From: Rhizoctonia solani
Taxonomy: Eukaryota; Basidiomycota; Agaricomycetes; Cantharellales; Ceratobasidiaceae
Assembly: GCF_016906535.1 (NCBI RefSeq)
Contig: NC_057376.1
Coordinates: 2,108,001-2,172,000, forward strand
Reading direction: 5' to 3'
DNA length: 64,000 bases
Part shown: positions 33,691 to 45,420 of the stretch, in pieces
Layout of the letters: each line of letters opens with the position of its first letter
How positions within the stretch are numbered: the first letter of the stretch is position 1
Notes under the pieces: model-generated
The model's input: only the letters and a program-made list of their open reading frames with translations
Database searches by the model: none
What the model was told of the DNA's origin: nothing
Translations under genes and position numbers: made by a program

Positions 33691-34153
33691 TGTCACAACC
33701 AAGGATGAAATGATTGCTGTGAGGTAATGAGACAGTTGGCACAGATAAGCAAATGGGGAATTGGCAAGGTGAATTGTTCTTGGACTTTCCAAGCCAATTC
33801 ACAGTCTTTGTTTATAACAAAAGTAAAAAGGAGTAACTACATGAGAAGGGATGGCATCCAGGCTGCACAACTGGGAAGCAAGATACACATATGGCTCAGA
33901 AGCTCTGCACAGTGAACCAGGCCAGTGCACAGTGAGATAAGCAAGATAGAAGTACTTAGAACAGAATAAGTCTGGACTAAGTGCAAGAAGGGAGCAGAGA
34001 AGGGGAAGAACATAAAGAGAGAAGACAGGAAATACGCAAACAGATCAGATGGATACACATGGGATGTACATGAGCTCCCCAGTGCATGTGTCTGGGGGGA
34101 AGGAGGAAGCAACAGGCAATATGGAGCCATTTCAGGAGGTGAGGCTCATGACA
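33691..34153 (+). repeat. LTR family A, copy at 33691
   Basis: 463 bp from TGTCACAACC to CTCATGACA. Flanks ATGCC and TTGCT do not match, so this is not a simple solo insertion. Confidence 0.8.
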
Positions 34154-34167
34154 TTGCTGTAGTTACC

Positions 34168-34193
34168 CATGTCAGGAGGTGAGGCTCATGACA
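34168..34193 (+). repeat. LTR family A tail, second partial copy
   Basis: The last 26 bases of LTR A (gtgaggctcatgaca), 14 bases after the previous LTR end. It cuts directly into the Gypsy A integrase frame, which suggests an unequal recombination joint. Confidence 0.75.
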
Positions 34194-36877
34194 AAAACCA
34201 GTGAAATGACAGGAGAGCAGCCATACACAATCTCAATTGGCAGTTTGGCTGTTGCTTCACTTCTGGCATTGTTGTGAGCAAATTCTGCCAGTGGGAGCCA
34301 ATCAACCCAATCAGACAGTCTGTGATGGATGAAAGGGCACAAATAAGCCTCTAGCCATTGGTTCCTGATCTCAGTCTGTCCATCAGATTGTGGGTGATAA
34401 GCAGTAGAGTAGCTAGGTTCAGTTTGCAGAGATTTGTAGAGTGCTTTGAGGAACTTGGAGTTGAATGAAGTGCCTGGGAGTGCTGTGCAGCTTCCAGACA
34501 TGTTACAGGAGCATCTGAGCTACATCTTCAGCAGTAGTCTGCAACCATCAGAACCCTGTCATAGCCCTTACACTTGTGAAACTTGACAATGAAGTCTCAT
34601 GAGATGTCTTCCCAAGGACTGGCAAGGACAGGAAGCAGGTTAAGAGCATAGTTGTGCACATGCCCCTTGCTACTTTGCCAAATTTCATAGGATTCTGCAT
34701 AACAATTGACTTGGAATTTGATGGCTGGTCAGTAATAATGACAACCAATAAACTCCAGAGTTTGTGATCTTCCTTGGTGTCCAGAAGTAGGGTAGTCATG
34801 GAAGAGAGACAAGAGCTGCCATTTGGTCACAGATTCATCTGGCACAACTATTTTCTCTTGATACAGAAGTAGACAATCCTGGATTGTATAGTCCTTGAAC
34901 ATTTGTGCAACGCTGTGGGGCATGGATTAAGGGTCTGATACAGCTAACAGGATGGTTTCCAGGCTAGGGTCCTCCTGAGTTGCTTCCTTCATTTCATTCA
35001 GGAAGGAAGAATCTATGTATGTTGAAAATGCCTCAAACTGAGATTCCAGAATCATCACTTGTGGAGATTGCTCTATGTCATAAACAGAGGAAAATAGAAC
35101 TAGCTGTAATTGAACCAGCTTGACCACTAAGCCATAGAGCCCTATTATTCCTCTGCTGACAACCCATGATTACACCTGCTACCCCCCAAATTTGGGCTTG
35201 GGCCAGCATGCAACCACTTGTACTGGTCATGTGACCGTGTCCAGGACACTCTAGCTACATGTGATCTGGTTGGCTTGACAGGGCATCAGGTATCTGTGAT
35301 GTTTCCCAGGCTGGTAAGCAATGACAAAGTTGTAGGACACCAGCATAAGATGTCAGTGTGCATGGTGCCTGTTCAAGGTTCTAGCCAATTTCCAGTACTC
35401 CAGGTTGTTGTGATTGATCAACACAGTGATTGGCTGCTCAGTTCCTCCCGAGAAGATTCTCCAGCGCTCAAATGCGCTAATGATGGCAAGTAGCTCCTTG
35501 TCATGTGTATCATAGTTTAGCTCAGCAGGTGAGAAGCTGGCTGACATGTATGCAACAGGATGTAGACAACCATCCTCCTTTCTCCAAGATAGTACAGCGC
35601 CCATGGCTGCTCCAGAAGCATCTGTTTCCAAGGTGTAAGGTTTAGATTCATCAGGGTGAGCTAGAACAGGCTCCTTGCAAATCTCAGCCTTGATCGCATC
35701 AAATGCCGCTTTCTGTTCTTCTAGCCAGATCCATGGTTGCTCCCTTGGAGTGAGGTTATTCAGAGGGCGTGCTAAGCAAGAGAAGTTGGGGACAAAGCAA
35801 CAGTAGAAGTTTGCAAAGCCTAGGAATGATTGCACCTGTTTCACATTTTGGGGTTCAGGCCAGTCCATGATCACTTGCACCTTGTGATTACTCCTGATGG
35901 CATCTCCATGGGGAAAGACAAGGCCAATGTAGGTGACTTCTGTGACAAAGAAGTAGCATTTGGCAGGGTTGCAGAATAGGTTATGCTTCAGCAAGCAAGA
36001 TAAGACTTCCTTGACATGTTCCACATGCTCTTCTCTTGAGTTTGAGAAGTTTAAGATGTCAACCAGGTACACAACCACAGAGATGTCCAGTAAATCACAG
36101 AATATGTTGTTCATGAAGCGCATAAACACAGCTGGGGCATTGCTAAGGCCCAATTGCATGACTATGGGAGTAAAGTGACCAAGGGCAGTGCAAAATGCAG
36201 CCTTCCATTCATCTCCTTCCTTGATTCTGATGTTGTTATATCCATTCTTTAAATCCAGCTTTGTGCAGATCTTGGCATGGCACAGCTTCTCAATTAGCTT
36301 GTCCTGTCTTGGTAGTCCATATCTGTCCTTGATTGTGATAGCATTTAGCTGGCAACAATCCACCGCTAAGCAAAGCCTGCCATCAGCCCTTTTTACAAAC
36401 ATCACTGGAGCTCTTGCTGGTGAGGTGGTCGGCATGAACTTTCCAGTTGCAAGTTCTGAGTCAATGTGTTCCTTGAGTGCTTCTCTTTCTGCAGGGGTCA
36501 TAGAATAGATAGGGCCATTGGGAGGCTGTTTATCCACTTCCAGGTCAATAGCAATGTCATGAGGGAAATATTCTAGTAGTGTGGTGAAGAACTCTTTGCT
36601 AAACACCTTCTGAAACTCCTGAAACTCAACAGGTAGGTTCTGAGGCTCAGGATTGATGTTGCCAACTTGTGGTTCTGTAGCCAGACAGAGTGAGACCATC
36701 ATGGTCATCCAATCAATGTCAGGGTTAGCCAATTTGAGTCAGGGGGTTCCAAGGATAAGGTTGCTGTTTCCAAGAGGAAGAGCAAATTTGGTTCTGGTAA
36801 GATGTTCCCTCACAATATGTTTCTGGACTTCCAGATGAGTTTTTACATGCATTCATTTGGTATTTCATATGTTTAGC
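34194..36877 (-). pseudogene. Gypsy family A pol, truncated minus-strand copy
   Basis: Read right to left: the end of protease (NLILGTP-LKLANPDIDW), an open 459-codon block 36732-35353 with RT and RNase H start (TLETDASGAAMGAVLS), then a broken integrase (YHPQSDGQTEIRNQW). The RT box reads YLVD (VVYLVDILNFSN), so one catalytic Asp is lost. Both outer ends are cut: the protease side before the LTR A at 36884, and the integrase side at the LTR A tail at 34193. A 173-bp element sits inside. Frameshifts and stops between 34500 and 35350. Confidence 0.88.
35076..35248 (-). mobile_element. 173-bp tRNA-like element, copy 4
   Basis: Exactly 173 bp, minus orientation, with a perfect duplication CTCTA (35071-35075 and 35249-35253), inserted in Gypsy A pol. 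One change in the T-arm (GGTTCAATTAC). Confidence 0.9.
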
Positions 36878-36883
36878 ATTCAT

Positions 36884-37340
36884 GTCACAACCAGTGATAA
36901 AATGACTGTTGTGAGATATTGCAACAATTCACACAGATGAGAAAGTGGGAAATCGACAAGGTGAATTGTTCTTGGACTTTCCAAGCCAATTCATAGTCTT
37001 CTTTTATAACAAAGTGAAAAAGGGGTAGATACAAGGACAAGGGATGGTGTCTGGGCTGCACAACTGGGAAGCATGATAGAGCATATGGCTCAGAAGCTCT
37101 GCACAGTGAACCAGGCCAGTGCACAGTGAGATAAGCAAGATAGAAGCACTTAGAACAGAATAAGTCCAGACTAAGTGCAAGAAGGGAACAAGGAAGTGGG
37201 AAGAACATAAACAAAGAAGATAGGAACTACACAAACACATCAGATGAATACAGATGAGTTCCCCAGACAAATGCACTAGGGGGGGGGGGAAAGAATTAAC
37301 AGGCAATACATAGTCATGTCAGGAGGTGAGGCTCATGACA
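36884..37340 (+). repeat. solo LTR family A with perfect duplication
   Basis: 457 bp, TGTCACAACC to CTCATGACA, flanked by ATTCA (36878-36882, adjacent to the element, and 37341-37345). It shows that sequence left and right of it was contiguous before insertion. Confidence 0.92.
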
Positions 37341-37380
37341 ATTCAGCTCATTCTTTACACAGGCAAAAATTAAAAGCAAT

Positions 37381-38549
37381 ATGCCAAGTATGCTTGATAA
37401 TGTTGCAATCTCCTGGGAAGATGTTTCTGAAGGTGTGGAGTCAACCATCCTCACTTTGGTAAGTCTCTTTATGTCTTATTCTATTCATGTGCTAATTATT
37501 GACTTGCTAATTCATTTTACAGGTACTTGCCTCTCACCCAGTTCTTCATTGGTTCCCTGGGAGCTGGGGAGCCAAATTGATGACAAGAATATGTTGCAAC
37601 AAGTTCTACACTTGGGCAGACAAAGAAAAGCAGCTCAGGGGAGTTAAACATACTTTAATTGCTGAATGTGCGCTAAGTACAAATCTACTAAGCATGATGG
37701 CCAAAGATGCTAACCTAACTCTGCCTGAGGTGCTCAATGAGGGGCTAGCAGAAAAACAGGAGGCCAACCACTTGGAGGACCAGTTTGTTGAGAAGGTGTT
37801 GTACACCAACTGTAAGGTTGGGTACTTGCCAGTGGGCAGGCGCTTAAGGCCATACTACTACAAACACCACTGACTAATCTACTTGATCTAGGCTAACTAC
37901 TGCTACTAGACACTTAAGGCATTGCCTAACTAACTACAGTCAATCGGTAAGGGCCTTAGGCTGGTGAGAAGTGTTAAGTTTGATTGAGTGGAGGTGAGTG
38001 TGGTACTTCTTAGGGTTCCAGCTACTTAGCTGGACTACTGGACCTGTTGGTGATGAAAGACAAGGTAAAATCAACTTGGGGTCTCCAAGTGATTTTCCTG
38101 CTGTATATATAGACAAGAGGGCTAATTACATGTGGTCTGTGCATGTGAGAAGAGAGGACTACATGTGAAATGAGAAGTGTGCTGTGGGCTGTGCAGAAGT
38201 GTGGATTTCTCCTAAGTGCCCTTGGCACGGCATCTTGGCAAAGCATCTTGGCATAGTAAGCGCCAAGATCACGTGATCAGAAAACCAAAGATATAAAGTC
38301 CGCAAAAAAAGGTAGAAGTATCAGAAAAATCGTCCAATTCCAGTGGCATAGGCCACAAGGGTGTAACAGAAGGACAAGCCTGTCAAGGAGAACTAGCCTG
38401 ATGGGGAGGATTGATCTATGAAAGTGGACCAGCCCAATGAAGATCAGCCCAACCCCCCACTGGCTGACAAACAGCTATTGAACAACATCTCCAAGGACAA
38501 AGATGAATTTGAGAAAGGAGCAGAGATTAAGAGGATGGTGGGGAAGGTG
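37381..38549 (+). pseudogene. hypothetical intron-containing gene split by an LTR B insertion
   Basis: An open exon starting MPSMLDNVAISWEDVSEGV (37381) ends at a donor gtaagt near 37459. The acceptor ttttacag ends near 37522, and the frame continues VLASHPVLHWFPGSWGAKLM...DANLTLPEVLNEGLAEKQEA up to 37796, where LTR B interrupts it. Coding-like sequence resumes after 38368 (NEDQPNPPLADKQLLNN) to about 38549, followed by a possible donor gtgagatc. I do not recognise the protein. The coding sense is supported by splice sites and continuity only. Confidence 0.45.
37797..38368 (+). repeat. solo LTR family B, copy 2
   Basis: 572 bp from TGTTGTACACC to GGGTGTAACA with a perfect duplication GAAGG (37792-37796 and 38369-38373). 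TATA-like tatatatagac near 38105. Confidence 0.93.
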
Positions 38550-38850
38550 AGATCTTGACATATAATTCTGACTTTGTGCTAGAAGCCTTCAAATAAAAAC
38601 ACTGTTGTATTAATGACTCCAATAGTGAGGACAATCACCAACACGTTTACCTGCTAGACTCTCAAGCTCCATTGGCACTTCATGTAAGCTCCCCAATCCC
38701 TCCTAGCACCTATGCAAACCCCTTGCTCACAAGGATACCTATTTCTGGCATTAACCAGGGCAAGAAGGGGTATGATATTCTCATAGAGTTTATTGGCTAA
38801 CTTAATTATTTAATTTATAGTCCCAATCATCCTTGTCATCCAAGCATACC

Positions 38851-39306
38851 TGTCACAACCAAGAATGAAATGATTGCTGTGAGATATTTGAGACGATTCA
38901 CACAGATGAAAGAGTGGGAAATTGACAAGGTCAATTGTTCTTGTGGTTTCCAAGCCAATTCACAGTCTTCTTTTATAACAAAAGTGAAAAGGGGTAGATA
39001 CAAGGACAAGGGATGGTGTCCAGGCCGCACAACTGGGAAGCAAGATAGAGCATATGGCTCAGATGCTCTACACATTGAACCGGGCCGGTGCGCAGCAGGA
39101 TAAGCGAGATAGAAGCACTTAGAGCGGAATAAGTCTGAGCTAAGTGCAAGAAGGGAACAAGGAAGAGGGAAGAACATAAACAGGGAAGATGGGAACTATA
39201 CAAACAGATGAGATGGATACAGATGAGTTCCCCAGACAAATACACTGGGGGGAGGGAGGAAGTGACAGGCAACACAAAATCATGTCAGGAGGTAAGGCTC
39301 ATGACA
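38851..39306 (+). repeat. LTR family A, copy at 38851
   Basis: 456 bp. Flanks ATACC and CAACC match at three of five positions. It could be the 5' LTR of the following Gypsy A copy or an older solo insertion; no primer-binding site is clear after it. Confidence 0.8.
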
Positions 39307-39454
39307 CAACCTAGAGTAGCCCTTCATTGGGCCAACACCTGTAGATCCCCCAAGCACATCTCAAGCAGCAACAAGTTATCCCCTAAGCAAAGAATATCTA
39401 TCAGCGCAACCAGGAGAAACAGATGAAGAAAAGGAGGCAACAACACTACACAAC

Positions 39455-40351
39455 ATGGCTACCATCATGGGCAGAGCCTTATCTGTCCCACTTCAGAGCA
39501 CCTTCAGGGGACTATCCCAAACTCCTGGCCCAGCCTAAGTCAAATCAGAAATCCCTGCTCCTGAGAGGTATGATGGGAAGAAGGGCCCTGCAGCCAAATC
39601 ATTTATCCTAGATTGCAAAACCTACTTCCTTAGCAATGCTTCCTCATTTCCTTCTGACCACAGTCGGATCTCCTTTGTTCTCATGAACCTAAAGGATGGA
39701 CAACCCAAGAAATGGGGACAGATCTATTTAGAGAAGCTGCTGAATGGGGATGACAAGCCAACCTTGGAATCCTGGAATACATTTGAAACAGCATTCTTGC
39801 ACTACTGGAGCAATCCAGCAGCAGCACAAATTGCAGAATGACGCCTGCGCAAGCTCAAGCAGCTGAAATCAGCAAGCAATTATGCCACAGAGTTTAGAAT
39901 CATAACCAACAAACTAGAATGGTCAGACCCAGCCCTCATTGCCTCCTTCCACCAGGAACTCAAAGCAGAAGTCAGAAGCAAGCCAATTGAGTACACCCTG
40001 CACAAGAACATCACTGAACTGGACGAGTTTATCTCTACTGCCTGTCTAATTGATCACACGCTGTTTGAGGCATGCAAGGAGCTAAGAAATGACAGCAACA
40101 GCAGCACCAGCTCACCACAACGCCCTGCTCAAGGGCACTCAAGCACTTTTGTTTCCAAGAAGGTTCAGGAAGCAAGGAGAAACGCTGGAGAATGTTCCAA
40201 GTGTGGGGAGAAGTCTCACAAATGGGAGGACTGCAAGAATGGATGGCACCTCAAAACAATAGAACGTTCTAAGCCTGATTCAGGAAAGGCTGCAGAAGTA
40301 GAAGAGCTGGAATTGCTTCCCCAAGCAGGAAAGGAAGTGCTCTGTGTCTAG
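39455..40351 (+). pseudogene. Gypsy A gag (broken)
   Basis: A frame of 298 codons from the ATG at 39455 (MATIMGRALS). Gag core RYDGKKGPAAKSFILDC...FVLMNLKDGQPKKWGQ, then zinc knuckle CSKCGEKSHKWEDC, then TAG at 40349-40351. Internal stops: TAA at 39536-39538 and TGA at 39839-39841 (CGA-type). RNA packaging protein by family; inactive here. Confidence 0.85.
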
Positions 40352-40429
40352 GCTTCCTGAATCCCTGATGTCTATAGAACTCTTGTTTTGTGCAGCCCTG
40401 CAAACCAATAAATCACCACTGCTCACTAT

Positions 40430-43400
40430 AGACATAGAGGAATCACAGACACTCAAACAGCCCTAATTGATTCTGGTTCTTCTGCTAACTTTGTTGATCC
40501 CCAATTTGCCCGCTCCCACAACATTCCACTCATTGAATTGGACTCCCCCCGCTCTGTCATTATCAATGGCAAACAAGTCTGCAACCCTATCCGCTTCAAG
40601 GCCCAATTAGTCTTTAGCTCTCAAAACAGGCAATTATCCACCATCTTCTATGCCCTGCCCCATGGAAACAGAAACCTTATCCTTGGAACCCCCTGGCTCA
40701 AATTGGCTAACCCAGACATTGATTAGACCACGATGAAAATTTCACTCCAGCTAGCTACAGAAGCGCGAGCTGGCAGCATTAACCCTGAGCCTCAGAATCC
40801 TGTTGGATTTCAGGAGTTCTGGAAAGTGTTCAATAAAGAGTTCTTTACCACACTGCCAGAACATCGCCCTTATGACATTGCTATTGACCTGGACAAAGAG
40901 AAACAGCCTCCCAAGGCCCAACCTATTCTATGACCCCTGCAGAGAGAGAAGCACTCAAGGAACACATTGACTCAAAACTTGCAGCTGGAAAGATTGTGGC
41001 AACCATCTCACCAGCGGGAGCCCCAGTGATGTTTGTAAAAAGGGCTAATGGCAGGCTTTGCTTTAATTATGGATTATTGCCGGCTAAATGCCATCACAAT
41101 CAAGGACAGATATGGACTACCAAGACAGGACAAGCTAATTGAGAAATTGCGCCATGCTAAGATCTTCACAAAGCTAGATTTGAGGAATGGATATCACCAC
41201 ATCAGAATCAAGGAAGGAGATGAATGGAAGGCTGCATTTTGCACTGCCCTTGGTCACTTTACTCCCATAGTCATGCAATTGGGCCTTAGCAATGCCCCAG
41301 CTGTGTTTATGCGCTTCATGAACAACATATTCTGTGATTTACTGGACATCTCTGTGGTTGTGTACCTGGTTGACATCTTAAACTTCTCAAACTCAAGAGA
41401 AGAGCATGTGGAACATGTCAAGGAAGTCTTATCTTGCTTGCTGAAGCATAACCTATTCTGCAACCCTGCCAAATGCTACTTCTTTGTCACAGAAGTCACC
41501 TACATTGGCCTTGTCTTTCCCCATGGAGATGCCATCAGGAGTAATCACAAGGTGCAAGTGATCATGGACTGGCCTGAACCCCAAAATGTGAAACAGGTGC
41601 AATCATTCCTAGGCTTTGCAAACTTCTACTGTTGCTTTGTCCCCAACTTCTCTTGCTTAGCACGCCCTCTGAATAACCTCACTCCAAGGGAGCAACCATG
41701 GATCTGGCTAGAAGAACAGAAAGCGGCATTTGATGCGATCAAGGCTGAGATTTGCAAGGAGCCTGTTCTAGCTCACCCTGATGAATCTAAACCTTACACC
41801 TTGGAAACAGATGCTTCTGGAGCAGCCATGGGCGCTGTACTATCTCAGAGAAAGGAAGATGGTTGTCTACATCCTGTTGCATACATGTCAGCCAGCTTCT
41901 CACCTGCTGAGCTAAACTATGATACACATGACAAGGAGCTACTTGCCATCATTCGTGCATTTGAGCACTGGAGAATCTTCCTGGAGGGAACTGAGCAGCC
42001 AATCACTGCGTTTACTGACCACAAGAATCTGGAGTACTGGAAGTCAGCTAGAACCTTTGACAGGCGTCATGCGCGCTGGCATCTCATGCTGGCATCCTAC
42101 AGCTTTGTCATTGCCTATAGACCTGGGAAACAGTCACAGAAACCTGACGCCCTGTCAAGATGACCTGATCACATGGACTTAGAACCATCTCTACATGTTA
42201 TGATTCCAGAATCTCATTTTGAGGCATTTTCAGCACCCATGGATTCATCCTTGCTGGATCAAATCAAGGAAGCTACTCAGGAAGACCATAGTCTTGACAC
42301 AACCTTGCTAGCTGTATCAGACTCTAAATCCATGCCCCACAGCATTGCACAAAAGTTCAAGGACTATACAATTCAGAAGGGTCTACTTTTGTATCAAGGA
42401 AGAATAGTTGTGCCAGATGAACCCAAGATCAAACAGCAGCTCTTATCTCACTTCCATGATTCCCCTGCTTCTGGTTGCCAAGGAAGAGCACAAACTCTAG
42501 AGTTAATCAGTTGTCACTATTACTGGCCAGCAATGATATTCCAAGTCAATTGCTATGTGGAGTCCTGTGAAATCTGCCAAAGAAGCAAGGGCCATGTACA
42601 CAACTATGCTCTCAACCCGCTTTCTGTCCCTGCAGGCCCCTGGGAAGACATCTCATATGATTTCATTGTCAAGTTGTCCAAGTGTAAAGGATATTACAGC
42701 ATTCTGGTGGTTGTAGACTGCTTCTCAAAAATGATGCACTTGATTCCCTCCAAGGAAACTGCCACTGCTGAGGATGTAGCTCAGATGCTCCTGCAGCATG
42801 TCTGGAAGCTACATGGGACTCCCAAGCACACTGTGTGTGACAGAGGGACTACATTCAACTCCAGGTTCCTCAAGGCACTCTACAAATCTCTGCAAACCAC
42901 TCCTGGTTTCTCTACTGCTTATCACCCACAATCTGATGGGCAAACTGAGATCAAGAACCAATGGCTAGAGGCTTACCTACGTCCCTTCATTAATCATAGA
43001 CAGTCTGATTGGGTTGATTGGCTCCCACTGGCTGAATTTGCTCATAACAATGCCAGAAGCAAAGCAACAGGCAAATTGCCCTTTGAGATTGTGTATGGCC
43101 ATTCTCCTGTCATTTTACTGCTCCTAGAACCCACTGGATTGCCTATTGCTGATGACAGAGCCAAGCAACTGGCTGAGACTATTCAGGAAGTACAGGCGTC
43201 AATCAAATGGGCTCAGGAGCGCTACAAACAGGCAGACACAGGGAAACCACCTCCTGAGTTTCAACCAGGAGATAAAGTTTGGCTTCTGGCTTCCAATATC
43301 ACGTTGCAGCACCCCAACAAAAAGCTAGACCATAAGCAGTATAGCCCTTTCTCTGTCATAGAGAGAGTAGGCTCTCACGCCTATTGCCTGGCTCTCCCTG

Positions 43401-43588
43401 AGACCATGAGAATCCATGATGTGTTCCATGTCAGCTTATTGCCTGCTTTCAAACAAGACACAGAGTTTGATTGCACATTCACCCCTCAGCCGCCTGTAAT
43501 CACAGCAGAAGGAGAAGAAGAGTACAAAGTAGACAAATTTGTAGATTGGGCAGCAGAAGACAGAATCTGGAAGGTTATTACAAAGTAG
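40430..43588 (+). pseudogene. Gypsy A pol, plus-strand copy (integrase largely intact)
   Basis: Protease TALIDSGSSANFVDP; stop at 40723-40725 (TAG). Frameshifts near 40915 (two missing bases relative to the minus copy) and 41066 (one extra base). RT/RNase H block 41048-42163 with YLVD in place of YLDD. Integrase 42173-43588, open for 471 codons with D (ISYDFIVKL), D (VCDRGTTF) and E (SDGQTEIKN) all present, although the second zinc-binding His reads Cys (SGCQGR). The frame ends EEEYKVDKFVDWAAEDRIWKVITK, a chromodomain cut short exactly where the satellite-bearing repeat begins. Confidence 0.9.
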
Positions 43589-44118
43589 TAGGTTGGTGGT
43601 AGGTTGAACCAAGCTACACTGCAGGGTGGCCCAAGCTACACTGCAGGGTGAACTGTGAGATGGCACAGGGTGGGAACCAGGTGGACACAACCCACATATG
43701 GTGTTAGGGTGGATTATAGGGAAAGCATCAGCCCTCCTACAAAAAGTTGCGTACTTTACACACAGCAATGCCACCATCCCCTAAGTTAGGGTGAGTCATG
43801 TGACAACTGACCACCCATCCCACGCAGAATTGCGTACAACATGCAGAAGTATAGCACCATGGTCAATGTTAGGGTGAGTCACATGATCAATGATTACTCC
43901 TTGTACTCACAGTTGCATACCAAGTACGCAGCTATATGACCCACAATCATGTTAGGGTGAGTCACATGACCACCCATCACTCTACTCATGCAGAGTTGCG
44001 TACTTGGTACACAACTATATTGCACACAGTTATGTTAGGGTGAGTCACGTGACCATCCACTGCTCTACTCATGCAGAGTTGCGTACTTGGTACGCAACTA
44101 TACCACCCACAGTTATGT
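43575..44118 (+). repeat. satellite-bearing repeat, copy 1 (truncated)
   Basis: Begins ttattacAAAGTAGTAGG, matches 48436 onward almost base for base, and carries about four 83-bp monomers containing gttagggtgagtcac. It lacks one monomer present in copy 2 and stops at 44118 without the right terminus. Confidence 0.85.
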
Positions 44119-44340
44119 TATAGTATGAAAAAGCACCTGAATTTTGGAGAAGAACCAGGATACTGCTTTTTCCTGTGATCCAAATTGCATAGAAATTTAA
44201 CAGTGCAGTCTACTACACCCTGTACACCTACTATCAAATTTTGGTGCAATTCTGTTGAGGTGAAAAATAATTGATTTTTGAGAGATTCATGATAGCAGCA
44301 TTGAGGACTGATCAGCAAACTACTGGTCAGTTGAAAAACC
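44119..44340. other. no gene recognised
   Basis: A short spacer between the two tandem-repeat blocks. Confidence 0.4.
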
Positions 44341-45420
44341 CCCATCCTTTTCCTTAATGATGTGAGTGCCCCCTGTTCATGTCATATAGATCCCACTGAC
44401 ATCAAATCCTGTAGTCATAGCTTCAGTATTGCCTGAGATACAGCAATGGGTCTGCTCACTGTGGACCCTGAGGACTGGTTGGCAACTGGTCACCTTGACT
44501 TTCTTACTTTCTCTTCATACTGTGTATGCTGCCTGTCCATGTCATATAGATCCCACTGACATCAAATCCTGTAGTCATAGCTTCAGTATTGCCTGAGATA
44601 CAGCAATGGGTCTGCTCACTGTGGACCCTGAGGACCGGTCGGCGACCGGTCACCTTGACTTTCTTACTTTCTCTTCATACTGTGTATGCTGCCTTTCCAT
44701 GTCATATAGACCCCAATGGCTTCAAGTCCTGTACTCACAGCTTCAGTATTGCCTGAGATACAGCAATGGGTCTGCTCACTGTGGACCCTGAGGACCAGTT
44801 GGCAACCGGTCACCTTGACTTTCTTACTTTCTCTTCATACTGTGTATGCTGCCTGTCCATGTCATATAGACCCCAATGGCTTCAAGTCCTGTACTCACAG
44901 CTTCAGTATTGCCTGAGATACAGCAATGGGTCTGCTCACTGTGGACCCTGAGGACTGGTCGGTGACTGGTCACCTTGACTTTCTTACTTTCTCTTCATAC
45001 TGTGTATGCTGCCTTTCCATGTCATATAGACCCCAATGGCTTCAAGTCCTGTACTCACAGCTTCAGTATTGCCTGAGATACAGCAATGGGTCTGCTCATT
45101 GTGGACCCTGAGGACCAGTCGGCAACCGGTCACCTTGACTTTCTTACTTTCTCTTCATACTGTGTATGCTGCCTTTCCATGTCATATAGATCCCACTGAC
45201 ATCAAGTCCTGTAGTCATAGCTTCAGTATTGCCTGAGATACAGCAATGGGTCTGCTTGCTGTGGACCCTGAGGACCAGTCACCCACCTGTCAACTACTAC
45301 TTCACTTCTGTTTTTATTCTTTGAATCTTGTATACTGCTTGCTCATGCTATTCATATTACACTGATGTCAAGTCCTGTAATGATGACTGCATTACAGCCT
45401 TTGATACAGGAATGTATTTT
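44341..45420. repeat. 160-bp tandem array, six units plus a diverged seventh
   Basis: The marker gtcatataga recurs at 44381, 44541, 44701, 44861, 45021 and 45181, exactly 160 bases apart; a diverged unit follows to about 45410. Each unit holds a small inverted repeat around the ggaccggtcgg / cgaccggtcacc segment. Apparent 61-66 codon frames are repeat shadows. Confidence 0.93.

Noticed and set aside
38851..43588. Complete Gypsy A element with LTR A as its 5' LTR
   Set aside because: No primer-binding site follows the LTR, no 3' LTR follows pol, and LTR A copies around the minus-strand Gypsy A have the wrong orientation to be its LTRs.
44606..45236. Repeated 61-66 codon proteins
   Set aside because: They recur every 160 bases as a by-product of the tandem array.
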